Source: Bacteroidota bacterium (GTDB lineage Bacteria; Bacteroidota; Bacteroidia; Bacteroidales; Paludibacteraceae). Taken from it: DNA of 52,129 nucleotides. Positions 44,598 through 52,129 of this stretch are shown here, piece by piece (within the stretch, counting starts at the first letter, position 1; every line of letters begins with the position of its first letter). The notes beneath the pieces were generated by a model that was not told the origin of the DNA, made no database searches, and saw only the letters and a program-made list of their open reading frames with translations. The stretch is from contig JAFNAV010000014.1 of NCBI GenBank assembly GCA_017860345.1, forward strand, positions 1 to 52,129. Reading direction: 5' to 3'. The translations under genes and the position numbers were made by a program.

Positions 44598-45272
44598 ATG
44601 AAAACACCAAGCACAATCAACACAAACAAAGCACTTTACCTAAACAGCACCCGTATTGAAATGAAAAAATACATTCCCGAGCATGCCATTAAAATACTTG
44701 AAATCGGATGCTCCGATGGCTCCTTTTGCTCCTTAATAAAAAAAGAAGAGAGAGAGTTGTGGGGTGTAGAGATGAACAAAGAAACAGCGCTGAAAGCCGC
44801 ATCGGTTTGCGATAAAGTAGTGATAGGCAATTTTGATGACGTTTTTAATGATTTGCCGAAAAATTATTTTGACTGTATCGTATTTAACGACGTGTTGGAA
44901 CATATCTATTCACCCTGGAATACTTTAGAAATGGCAAAAGAAATTCTTGTAGATGGTGGTGTTGTTGTATCATCAATTCCTAATTTCAGATTTATCGCCA
45001 ATATGATAGAAATTGTGCTGCATGGTGAGTTCAGATATAGACCAGAAGGAGGCATACTTGACGATACACACATCAGGTTCTTTACTTCAAAAAGTATATA
45101 TCAACTTTTTAGCAATATGGGGTATAAAATTGTTAGGAGCGAAGGTATAAACAGCAGAAACGACTGGAAGATAAAATTTGTGAAGTTACTGTCGTTAGGC
45201 ACAATGAAAGACATGGCCTACAGGCAAATAGCCACAGTAGCTAAACTTCATAAAACAGAAATGATTTATTAA
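44598..45272 (+). CDS. Class I SAM-dependent methyltransferase
   Basis: A 224-residue methyltransferase. SAM motif I is ILEIGCSDGSFCSLI at about 32-46, followed by LWGVEMNKE and the post-I segment DCIVFNDVLEHIYSPW. The LDDTHIRFFTSKSIYQLF segment near the C-terminus is usual in methyltransferases of polysaccharide loci. It lies between wecB and a GT2 gene with gaps of 11 and 16 bases, so it belongs to the same transcript. The glycan target is inferred from position. Confidence 0.87.
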   Translation: MKTPSTINTNKALYLNSTRIEMKKYIPEHAIKILEIGCSDGSFCSLIKKEERELWGVEMNKETALKAASVCDKVVIGNFDDVFNDLPKNYFDCIVFNDVLEHIYSPWNTLEMAKEILVDGGVVVSSIPNFRFIANMIEIVLHGEFRYRPEGGILDDTHIRFFTSKSIYQLFSNMGYKIVRSEGINSRNDWKIKFVKLLSLGTMKDMAYRQIATVAKLHKTEMIY

Positions 45273-45288
45273 AAATCCAATAAAAACA

Positions 45289-46131
45289 ATGAGAATTTTA
45301 GGTATCGTATCGGTATTCCGCCCTTCGTTGGCCGATTTGGAGAAAAATATTCTAAGCTATTTATCCGGAGTCGACCACCTTATTTTATGGGAAAATACGC
45401 CATCAGCCGAAAGCAATCTAAATCTTCTTGCAAATAAGATAAACAATTCTAAAATAGAGATAAAAACAACAGGCAAGAACGAATATCTGGCCTATCCCTT
45501 TAATGTTTGTATCAATTGGGCTATTGAAAATGGCTTTACTCATATTCTGACTATGGATCAGGATAGTTATTTTTCCGAGGGTCATTTCGATGTATTCAAA
45601 CAAACAATAGAGAATAATAATGATGATAAAATAGCGATATTTACACCAACGTTTGAAACAAATGTAACAGTATCGCAAAACATTCATAATCTAAAACTGG
45701 CTTATACATCGGGAGCTGTTTATCCCACCGGGCTGTTTACGGAAAGCGGATATTTCAGAGAAGATTTGTTGATTTATGCCATCGACACCGAATTTAGTTT
45801 CAGAGTTCGTAAATTGGGTTATAGAATTGTACGTTTCGAAAACGTTGTTTTGCATCACCAAATGGGATATGCTACAAAAAACAAATTGGGATTAACAATC
45901 AACAACTATCCGGCTATCAGTTCGTACTACATCATTCGGAATACAATTATTTTGTGGAAAGAATATCCTGAAGAATTTACTAAAAAAGACAAAGTGTCGT
46001 TGATAAAGTACAAAGTGATTTATCGCCTGTTGAAGCTTGTGTTTGAAACAGACCGACTGAAGAAAATCAAAGCAATACTGCTTGGAACAATGCATGGATT
46101 TCAAGGAAAATCAGGATATTACAACATATAA
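45289..46131 (+). CDS. Glycosyltransferase family 2, rhamnosyltransferase-like
   Basis: A 280-residue GT-A enzyme. The N-terminal ILGIVSVFRPSLADLEKNI and LILWENTPS, the metal-binding MDQDSYF at about 87-93, and SGAVYPTGLF then FREDLLIYAIDTEFSFRVRKLGY resemble the RfbF/rhamnosyltransferase group within GT2. The last 60 residues are basic and helical and may touch the membrane. It starts 16 bases after the methyltransferase. The donor sugar is not proved by sequence. Confidence 0.85.
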   Translation: MRILGIVSVFRPSLADLEKNILSYLSGVDHLILWENTPSAESNLNLLANKINNSKIEIKTTGKNEYLAYPFNVCINWAIENGFTHILTMDQDSYFSEGHFDVFKQTIENNNDDKIAIFTPTFETNVTVSQNIHNLKLAYTSGAVYPTGLFTESGYFREDLLIYAIDTEFSFRVRKLGYRIVRFENVVLHHQMGYATKNKLGLTINNYPAISSYYIIRNTIILWKEYPEEFTKKDKVSLIKYKVIYRLLKLVFETDRLKKIKAILLGTMHGFQGKSGYYNI

Positions 46132-46147
46132 GCGGAGCATTATAAAT

Positions 46148-47161
46148 ATGGAAAATTACCCCAAAGTAAGCATAATTGTACCTGTATACAATGCCGGAGA
46201 ATATCTTCAGGTATGCCTTAATTCGCTTATCAGTCAGACCCTACGCGAGATTGAAATAATACTGGTGCTTGACCGCCCTACCGACGGAAGCGATAAAGTG
46301 GCCGAAGCTTATGCTGCTACCGACCCGAGAATAAAACTGATTCGTAACGAAGTAAACCTGCACACCGGATTTTCGCGCAACGAAGGGATAAAATACGCCA
46401 GTGGACAATACCTTGGTTTTGCCGATCATGATGATTACTGCGACCCTGAGATGTTTGAGCAGCTCTACAATAAGGCTGTTCAGGAATCGGCTGACGTGGT
46501 TATCAGCAACTATTTCGACGAAAACCCTGAGGGACAAACCTTCTTTGCATTTCCGCAGGGATACAGCGCCAAAGAGTTTCAGCAACAGGCTTTCGAGGCT
46601 CTCATCAGCGCCCGTTATTCTATTCGTAACTCACAATCATTCAACAACATGAATGTAATCTGGAATCAGATTTACCGTCGCGACTTTTTGCTCGAACATA
46701 ATATATGGTTTGCCGATAACCGTGTAGTAACCATGGAAGATGTTTTTTTTAGTATCAAAGTTTATCATTTTGCTGCTAAAGTTTTTTATCTGCCCGAAAC
46801 TTACTATCACCATGTAAATACCAGTGCAAACAATTATGAAAATTACAGCTATCGCTCCATTGCCAGAATACGACCACTTATCCGGGAAATCCACAATTTC
46901 CTGATAGAGAATAATATATTGGAAAAATACAGTACTGAGTTTACCGAGTGTACTTTAAAGCGACTTTATTCATCGTTCAGAAACGAACTGAAATTTAAAA
47001 AAACATCCACCCTCGCCTCCTTCTTCAAACAGGTGAGAAACGATGCTTCGGTGCAGGAAATACTGCTTAATTTCACTACAAATAAGGCGCTTCTTAAACG
47101 TTTTGCTATCACCAAGCGTTTCTTTTATCATACCATTCGCAACAAAGCTTTTTTATCATGA
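46148..47161 (+). CDS. Glycosyltransferase family 2
   Basis: A 337-residue GT2 enzyme from ATG 46148 (MENYPKVSIIVPVYNAGEYL), which matches the family start; an ATG at 46082 would overlap the preceding gene and add 22 unlikely residues. The nucleotide-sugar region shows VLDRPTDGSDKVAEAYA, the metal-binding part is FADHDDYCDPEMF at about 96-108, and TMEDVFFSIKVY carries the likely catalytic acid. The stop overlaps the next start by four bases (ATGA), so the two GT2 genes are coupled. Confidence 0.9.
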   Translation: MENYPKVSIIVPVYNAGEYLQVCLNSLISQTLREIEIILVLDRPTDGSDKVAEAYAATDPRIKLIRNEVNLHTGFSRNEGIKYASGQYLGFADHDDYCDPEMFEQLYNKAVQESADVVISNYFDENPEGQTFFAFPQGYSAKEFQQQAFEALISARYSIRNSQSFNNMNVIWNQIYRRDFLLEHNIWFADNRVVTMEDVFFSIKVYHFAAKVFYLPETYYHHVNTSANNYENYSYRSIARIRPLIREIHNFLIENNILEKYSTEFTECTLKRLYSSFRNELKFKKTSTLASFFKQVRNDASVQEILLNFTTNKALLKRFAITKRFFYHTIRNKAFLS

Positions 47162-48057
47162 ATAGTATCAAAGTAAGTGTAATTATACCGGTTTACAATA
47201 CGTCGGCTTATTTGCAAGCGGCTGTCAGTTCTATTCAGAATCAGACTTTAAAAGATATCGAAATTATAGCTGTAAATGATGGTTCGGTTGATAATTCGCT
47301 CGAAATTCTGCAAAAGCTGGCTTCCGGGGATTCACGTCTAAAAGTTATTTCGTACGAGCAGAATCAGGGTGTTTCCGTATGCCGAAACACGGGTTTAGAA
47401 CATGCTGTGGGTCAATACATTTACTTTTTCGATAGCGATGACATACTGGAACCAGACTGCTTAGAACTTTGTTATCAGAAAATGGATGGCGACAACTCCG
47501 ATTTTCTGATATTTGATGGCATCAGCTTTTACGAAAATGGCATGAAACCAAGTTTTAACGCCAGTTACCAGCGCACTTCTCTGCTTGAAGATAAGCAGTA
47601 TACGGGTGCAGATTTAGCCGAATTTTTACATCAAAAAAAAGCTTACACTTGTAGCGTCTGCCTTTGCTTTATTCGCAAAAGCTATTTGGATGGTATTGCG
47701 CTGAGCTTTTATCCGGGTGTGCTGTACGAAGATGTTTTATATACAATTATCCTGTATCTGTCTGCCCAAAAGGTCTCGTTTATCCGGCGCAGTTTTTTTC
47801 GCCGCAGGATAAGAGCAAACTCAACGATGACCTCAACTATTTCACAAAAACTTATCGACTATCGATACACTGTGGGAAATGAATTGTTGAAAGAAAAAAC
47901 GAATTTTGACAACAGGAAAAAGAAAAAGCTTCTGAACCTGCAAGTTTGGAATCTGTTTATATTTCTTATCAAAACTCTTTTGCGGTCGAAACAGTACGGA
48001 CTATTCTTACGAAATGCCTTTCGAATCAAAATAATGCTTCTTAGAAGTTTAGGTTAA
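47158..48057 (+). CDS. Glycosyltransferase family 2
   Basis: A 299-residue GT2 enzyme, the third in the row. The N-terminal VSVIIPVYNTSAYLQAAVSSI, NDGSVDNSLEIL, metal-binding FFDSDDILEPDCL and GVLYEDVLYTIILYL are typical. It starts at an ATGA overlap with the preceding GT2 gene and ends seven bases from the convergent GT10 gene. Donor and acceptor are not evident. Confidence 0.9.
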   Translation: MNSIKVSVIIPVYNTSAYLQAAVSSIQNQTLKDIEIIAVNDGSVDNSLEILQKLASGDSRLKVISYEQNQGVSVCRNTGLEHAVGQYIYFFDSDDILEPDCLELCYQKMDGDNSDFLIFDGISFYENGMKPSFNASYQRTSLLEDKQYTGADLAEFLHQKKAYTCSVCLCFIRKSYLDGIALSFYPGVLYEDVLYTIILYLSAQKVSFIRRSFFRRRIRANSTMTSTISQKLIDYRYTVGNELLKEKTNFDNRKKKKLLNLQVWNLFIFLIKTLLRSKQYGLFLRNAFRIKIMLLRSLG

Positions 48058-48064
48058 TTTTTCA

Positions 48065-49051
48065 TTACGAATTATAACTTACTTTCCTGATGAGGTATTT
48101 TAATCCCGGAAGTCGGCATATGAATTCAACAACCTTTCTGCGTTTTCGATAAAAGGCCGAATAGCCAAACATGGGCAAACGTTTAGCGTCAGGGACATCA
48201 TTTTGAAAAACCTGTTGAATATAATTATCAAAACTCTCTAACCAGGCATCCATATCCCGCTGTCCGGTAATAAATGATGGCTGTAATAATTTTTTAAGAT
48301 ATGTTTCGTCGTCATTGTCAAGCCTAATAATTTCGGCCACAGCCTGATCTAAAGTAGCGTAATCATTCACATATACAAACGCCTCTTTATTAAAATCATC
48401 TTCTACCCGTGGATTGCCCCAATAAATAGGGATGGTACTCGCAGCAAGTGGTTGATGCAATTTCTCAGTGGTATATCCGGGCACCATACTATTCTCGAAA
48501 GCTATATTAAACTTGTATTTAGATATAAACTCTTGTTTATCTGGCACATTGTATCCAATATTATTAAGGTGACGGCCTCCCGAATCAACCTTTTTATATT
48601 TCGATAAGGCAGCGAAAAACTCATCTCGTATTGGGTCGGCAGCCTGCGAGTTTGACACTACAAAGCTGCAAAATTTCCGATCGAGATACACTTTCTTATC
48701 CAAGGTGTCGGCATAATTTACGGGAAGTTGGCCAAAGCATTTGTACAAAACAAAAAGAGGCAAGCGGAAATACCTGTCGGCAAAGGTAATATGATGAAAT
48801 CCTATAGCATAATCGCATAAATTAAAATCAGGAACATCGTTTTCGCCTGTAAAATAAAGTTTTACACAATTGGTGTATTTCAGATTTTCGTATCCATTCC
48901 ATGAATAAAAAAGAAAATCAGGGCTTTGTTTTTCTATCTGTACCTGAAAATAAAGCTTCATTCTGTCCACAAAAAAGTTATTTTCAGGGTCAAAACCTTT
49001 CCAAAAGTCAACAAAAAATACCTTTATTGTTTTTTTATCTTCAGTTGCCAT
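48065..49051 (-). CDS. GT10-family fucosyltransferase
   Basis: A 328-residue enzyme of glycosyltransferase family 10, which transfers fucose in alpha-1,3 or alpha-1,4 linkage from GDP-fucose. The diagnostic segment is FNIAFENSMVPGYTTEKL at 181-198, including FENS and the Y-T-T-E-K stretch, followed by STIPIYWGNPRVEDDFN. The N-terminal part resembles the short bacterial members. It starts inside the flippase gene (28-base overlap), so it is coupled to it. Fucosylated surface glycans are well known in Bacteroidales; here only the family is shown. Confidence 0.88.
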   Translation of the reverse strand: MATEDKKTIKVFFVDFWKGFDPENNFFVDRMKLYFQVQIEKQSPDFLFYSWNGYENLKYTNCVKLYFTGENDVPDFNLCDYAIGFHHITFADRYFRLPLFVLYKCFGQLPVNYADTLDKKVYLDRKFCSFVVSNSQAADPIRDEFFAALSKYKKVDSGGRHLNNIGYNVPDKQEFISKYKFNIAFENSMVPGYTTEKLHQPLAASTIPIYWGNPRVEDDFNKEAFVYVNDYATLDQAVAEIIRLDNDDETYLKKLLQPSFITGQRDMDAWLESFDNYIQQVFQNDVPDAKRLPMFGYSAFYRKRRKVVEFICRLPGLKYLIRKVSYNS

Positions 49052-50484
49052 TTTTGTATTTTTTCTTTCAAAATTGAATAAACACTATTAAAAATTTCTT
49101 TATAAAACAAACGTATTGATGCTACGTAAACAACCAGGCCGGTTAGCACTTGCGCCAGTAACAAAACATACAGGTTTTCAATTATCAACGTAAGCAAAAG
49201 TGCAATACCTCCTACAATTACGCCAATAAGTATTGCATAAAAAATATCGGAAAACTGATGCCTCCAATAATGCTTCAACTCTTTTTTTATGGCAAAAACT
49301 GTGATGATAAACGACAAATAATTGGCCACACAAAAACCTGCTAACAACGCTATAACCCCAAAATCGATACAAACAAAAACTGAAAGCAAAATCAACGCTT
49401 TCTTTACAAATTCAATTGTGAATGTTGCTTTGGACTTGCCTCTTGCATTTAATGCACCAATTGACAAAGCGTAGAACGGATTAAAAATTGATGCCAAGGC
49501 CAGCATCTGGAAATAGGGTACAGAAGGCAGCCACTTGGCCGACAACAGGGTATAAATAAGCGGATGAGCTATAACTATAAGCAGCAACATACCGGGAATA
49601 ATAACAATTGACGAACGCCTTACCAACTCTCTGAAAACTCTGACAAAGCGTTCGGTATCATCCTGTATTTTTACAAAAACAGAATATGTACTGCCCAATA
49701 TTACCTGAAAACTAAAATTAGTGGTTTCGTTCAGTTTGTTGGCCTGATAATAAAGTCCTAATTCTTGCTTAAAATATTTACCTAATACCAACAGATACAA
49801 GTAATTGAATATGTTATTTAAAACCGAAGTGCCAAGTAATCCGATGCTATACGACCAAAAATTACGAATAATCTGAAAAGAAAACCCGCGAACCGGTTTC
49901 CATTTAACAAAATAGTGAATTACGATAACGCGAAACATCTGAAAGGTAACCTGCTGAGCTACAAGAGCCCATACTCCCAACCCATACAGTGCCACCGCAA
50001 TACCTGTGACACCACTTAAAAAAACCGATAAAATATTTACTTTGGCACTACTTCCAAAATCCAGATTTTTCACCAATTTAACATTTGGAATCAAATAGAA
50101 TGAATTAAATAAAATTGATAAAAATACTACCCGAGCCACCAATACCAAATCAGGCTGCTTGTAGAATGCGGCAATGGGCACAGCCAGGAAATATAAAAGC
50201 AGGTACAGGAAAACCGACACAAATACATTAAAATAAAAGACCGTACTAAACTCTAAGTCAGTAGCATCCTGCTTGCGTACTAAAGCAAATCCAAAACCAC
50301 CGTCGGTAAGTGTATTGGACAAAGTAACAAAAATTGTAACCAAAGCTATAAGCGTATACTCATCAGGCGTAAGCAGGCGAGCCAATACGATAGTGATAAA
50401 AAACTGAATAAACTGCTGCCCAAACCTGTCGACCGAAGTCCAGGCAAGAGAACCAATCATTTTATTTTTTAAATTATCACTCAT
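49024..50484 (-). CDS. Wzx-type polysaccharide flippase (MOP/PST family)
   Basis: A 486-residue membrane protein with about 12-14 helices of the polysaccharide-transporter group. The start MSDNLKNKMIGSLAWTSVDRFGQQFIQF is typical, as is the segment GFGFALVRKQDATDLEFSTVFYFN. It is expected to flip an undecaprenyl-linked oligosaccharide across the inner membrane. It overlaps the GT10 gene at its 3' end and follows the PorP/SprF gene by 23 bases, so all three may be one transcript. No wzy polymerase is seen in the window. Confidence 0.9.
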   Translation of the reverse strand: MSDNLKNKMIGSLAWTSVDRFGQQFIQFFITIVLARLLTPDEYTLIALVTIFVTLSNTLTDGGFGFALVRKQDATDLEFSTVFYFNVFVSVFLYLLLYFLAVPIAAFYKQPDLVLVARVVFLSILFNSFYLIPNVKLVKNLDFGSSAKVNILSVFLSGVTGIAVALYGLGVWALVAQQVTFQMFRVIVIHYFVKWKPVRGFSFQIIRNFWSYSIGLLGTSVLNNIFNYLYLLVLGKYFKQELGLYYQANKLNETTNFSFQVILGSTYSVFVKIQDDTERFVRVFRELVRRSSIVIIPGMLLLIVIAHPLIYTLLSAKWLPSVPYFQMLALASIFNPFYALSIGALNARGKSKATFTIEFVKKALILLSVFVCIDFGVIALLAGFCVANYLSFIITVFAIKKELKHYWRHQFSDIFYAILIGVIVGGIALLLTLIIENLYVLLLAQVLTGLVVYVASIRLFYKEIFNSVYSILKEKIQKWQLKIKKQ

Positions 50485-50507
50485 ATTTTGCGTAAAAAAA
50501 AGAAATT

Positions 50508-51458
50508 CTATCGGTACCAGTCTTCGCGGGCATTATTCAAACACGGAATGCAAGCTGCCCAATGGAACGGAATGCGGTATTCGAGCATAATCTCGTGACT
50601 TGCGTTGCTGCTGTATCCGGACGTAAAGCTGCGACCATAAGTATAGGCTACTCTGAAATTTCGACTAATGTTAATTCCCGCAAAAGCGGTAAATAAACGC
50701 GTGTTTCTGTATGAAATACCCAAATCAAACAACTCCTGAGGACCCGGGTTCAAACCCGTAGGTTTTTTAATTCGAACCATTGCATTTCCTTCGTAATAAA
50801 AGTTTCCGCCCTGATTAACTACCTGCGCACCTAAATAATAACTGGCAAATTCCGGTTTTGTAATTTTAAAAATCAGATACCCATAGTTGTGGCTTGAATT
50901 CAGGTAAAGAGTTTCAGTACTCAATATTGAAAACACATGCGTAACCGACAACCCGGCTATGAACAAATTCGATTGATACTCCATGCCTACATTGGCATCG
51001 GGTCTGATATAGGTCAGGTTATTTGTGCTGATAGCCTGATCGTTCTCCTGCTCGGGCTCATAAGCTGAGCCATCGAAAAAGCGACCGAAAACTCCGGCCG
51101 AAAGCCCCATCGAAAAAGCTGAGTTTTTATCATCGTCGGCTATGCGATAAGCATAAGTAAGCATGGGATTTATTGAGGTTGTAACACCCGTACGGTCAGA
51201 CACTAAAGAAAAGCCAAAAGCCGAACGTGAAGGGTAGTGAAAGGCCGACATTTGGAAATTGATTGTCTGAGGCGAACCACTTACTCCGGCCCATTGCTGC
51301 CTGATATTTGAAAAAATATACATATAGCCAGGCCGCGCTATGGACGCAGGATTATAATTTGCCCTGTTGTACCAATGCGTAGCCATGCTGATATCAGACT
51401 GTGCCAGACTGCTTCCTACCAATAAACTCACAATAAGCATTACCAGAATTTTCTTCAT
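50508..51458 (-). CDS. PorP/SprF-family T9SS outer-membrane protein
   Basis: A 316-residue outer-membrane beta-barrel protein with a signal peptide (about 1-19, ending SSLAQ). The early segment ATHWYNRANYNPASIARPGYMYIFSNIRQQWAGV is the conserved start of the PorP/SprF family, followed by alternating beta strands and SNASHEIMLEYRIPF near the end. PorP/SprF proteins are associated with type IX secretion and gliding, although many genomes carry several paralogues. Its place directly before a Wzx flippase is unusual. The usual partners porK, L, M and N are not in the window. Confidence 0.9.
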   Translation of the reverse strand: MKKILVMLIVSLLVGSSLAQSDISMATHWYNRANYNPASIARPGYMYIFSNIRQQWAGVSGSPQTINFQMSAFHYPSRSAFGFSLVSDRTGVTTSINPMLTYAYRIADDDKNSAFSMGLSAGVFGRFFDGSAYEPEQENDQAISTNNLTYIRPDANVGMEYQSNLFIAGLSVTHVFSILSTETLYLNSSHNYGYLIFKITKPEFASYYLGAQVVNQGGNFYYEGNAMVRIKKPTGLNPGPQELFDLGISYRNTRLFTAFAGINISRNFRVAYTYGRSFTSGYSSNASHEIMLEYRIPFHWAACIPCLNNAREDWYR

Positions 51459-51592
51459 TCATTGAAAATATAAAAATGAGTATTACCGAACAGAGAGTAG
51501 CCTGAGAATAAATACAAATATATCCGATTAACGTGATACGACTCCTGCAAGTCTATTCACATTAACAAAATTTATTCATCATTAAGCCATTA

Positions 51593-52129
51593 TCACTTTG
51601 ACTTAATTACATCAAAGCCCTGACCGTACACTCCGATGGCCGACGACTGCGATATAAAGGCATTGGGATCTTCATCCTTTACAATGCGGAAAATCTTAAC
51701 CGACTCGTTTTTACGGGCAATTACCGTGATTACTTTTACCGGCTCCTTGGAGTACCAACCCATACCATCCAGTATAGTTACACCCCGGTGTACTTCCACA
51801 TTGATACGGGTGGCTATTTCTTCGTAGTTTTTCGAGAATATAAAAAACTGTACCGACTGACGCACCCCATTTACAACCATATCGACTGCCAGAGTAGTAA
51901 CAGCAAGTTGTGTTAACCCATACACAATTCTTTCAATACTCCCGTTTGATAAAAAATATGACGAAGAAATAATCAATACATCGCAGTAAAGCAAAATACG
52001 TCCCAGCGTTATATTGCGGTATTTATTGATAACCTTAGCTATGATATCGGTTCCACCCGAGCTACCGTTTGATAAAAACACGATACCAATACCAGCTCCC
52101 GAGATTAAGCCTCCCAGTATACAAGCCAT
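51593..52129 (-). CDS. YitT-family membrane protein with DUF2179, 5'-truncated by the window
   Basis: The visible 178 residues are the C-terminal part of a YitT protein. Two or three membrane helices (LGGLISGAGIGIVFLSNGSSGGTDIIAKV, a segment that includes the conserved Gly-rich loop, then a further pair near 60-85) are followed by a cytoplasmic DUF2179 domain (about 95-170, with VHRGVTILDGMGWYSKEPVKVI). Complete members have about 280-300 residues, so the true start lies beyond 52129; the methionine at the very edge is internal. The function of the family is not established. Confidence 0.88.
   Translation of the reverse strand: MACILGGLISGAGIGIVFLSNGSSGGTDIIAKVINKYRNITLGRILLYCDVLIISSSYFLSNGSIERIVYGLTQLAVTTLAVDMVVNGVRQSVQFFIFSKNYEEIATRINVEVHRGVTILDGMGWYSKEPVKVITVIARKNESVKIFRIVKDEDPNAFISQSSAIGVYGQGFDVIKSK

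Noticed and set aside
1..52129. CRISPR arrays, rRNA genes, prophage or transposase genes
   Set aside because: None found: no regularly spaced repeats, no rRNA-like sequence and no recognisable integrase or transposase.

Overview
The window looks like a chromosomal segment of a member of the Bacteroidota, most likely the order Bacteroidales. The evidence is: repeated matches to the Bacteroidota promoter (-7 box TAnnTTTG, often with TTTG or TTG about 19-20 nt upstream), near absence of Shine-Dalgarno sequences, a TonB-dependent receptor with DUF4249 and MG2 partners, a type IX secretion (T9SS) cargo protein, a PorP/SprF protein, a Bacteroides-like L13 that starts on GTG, and small DUF families (DUF3467, DUF4395, DUF4468) typical of the phylum. 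The genus is not determined.

Layout. 1-14.9 kb is housekeeping: a large TPR/DUF3857/transglutaminase-like secreted protein, PlsC, an EamA transporter and a PfkB kinase, two identical tRNA-Asn genes each with its own promoter and terminator, a ComM/YifB ATPase, a TonB-like protein, an iron-sulfur L-serine dehydratase, RNase Z (apparently without an ATG start), a GNAT acetyltransferase, LptB and a DUF4395 membrane protein. This block lies between two inverted copies of a hairpin-rich repeat (1-208 and 14559-14868). 15-17.5 kb holds kbl and tdh, the two-step threonine-to-glycine pathway, separated by a GC-rich structured element. 17.6-22.6 kb has small DUF genes and a response regulator/histidine kinase pair. 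23-30 kb, on the minus strand, has a DNA glycosylase and an outer-membrane set (MG2-type protein, DUF4249 lipoprotein, STN-TonB receptor, small exported protein). 30.5-33.5 kb is rplM-rpsI-rpsB-tsf with two unusual intergenic structures.

33.6-39.7 kb is the most interesting part. A T9SS-sorted surface protein is followed 25 nt later by a 63-residue peptide with a lasso-type YxxPx(L/I) leader motif. Next, under a separate promoter, come a PqqD-like RRE protein, an HprK-like kinase and a single 737-residue protein that joins an ER/archaeal-type (S26B) signal-peptidase domain to a full ABC exporter half. I read this as a RiPP-like system in which the PqqD protein binds the leader, the kinase phosphorylates the peptide, and the peptidase-ABC fusion cleaves and exports it. 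No lasso cyclase is present, so the product would not be an ordinary lasso peptide.

39.8-50.5 kb has gltX and then a surface-glycan locus: two methyltransferases, one GT4, WecB, three GT2 enzymes, and on the opposite strand a GT10 fucosyltransferase and a Wzx-type flippase. A PorP/SprF protein and a 5'-truncated YitT protein close the window.
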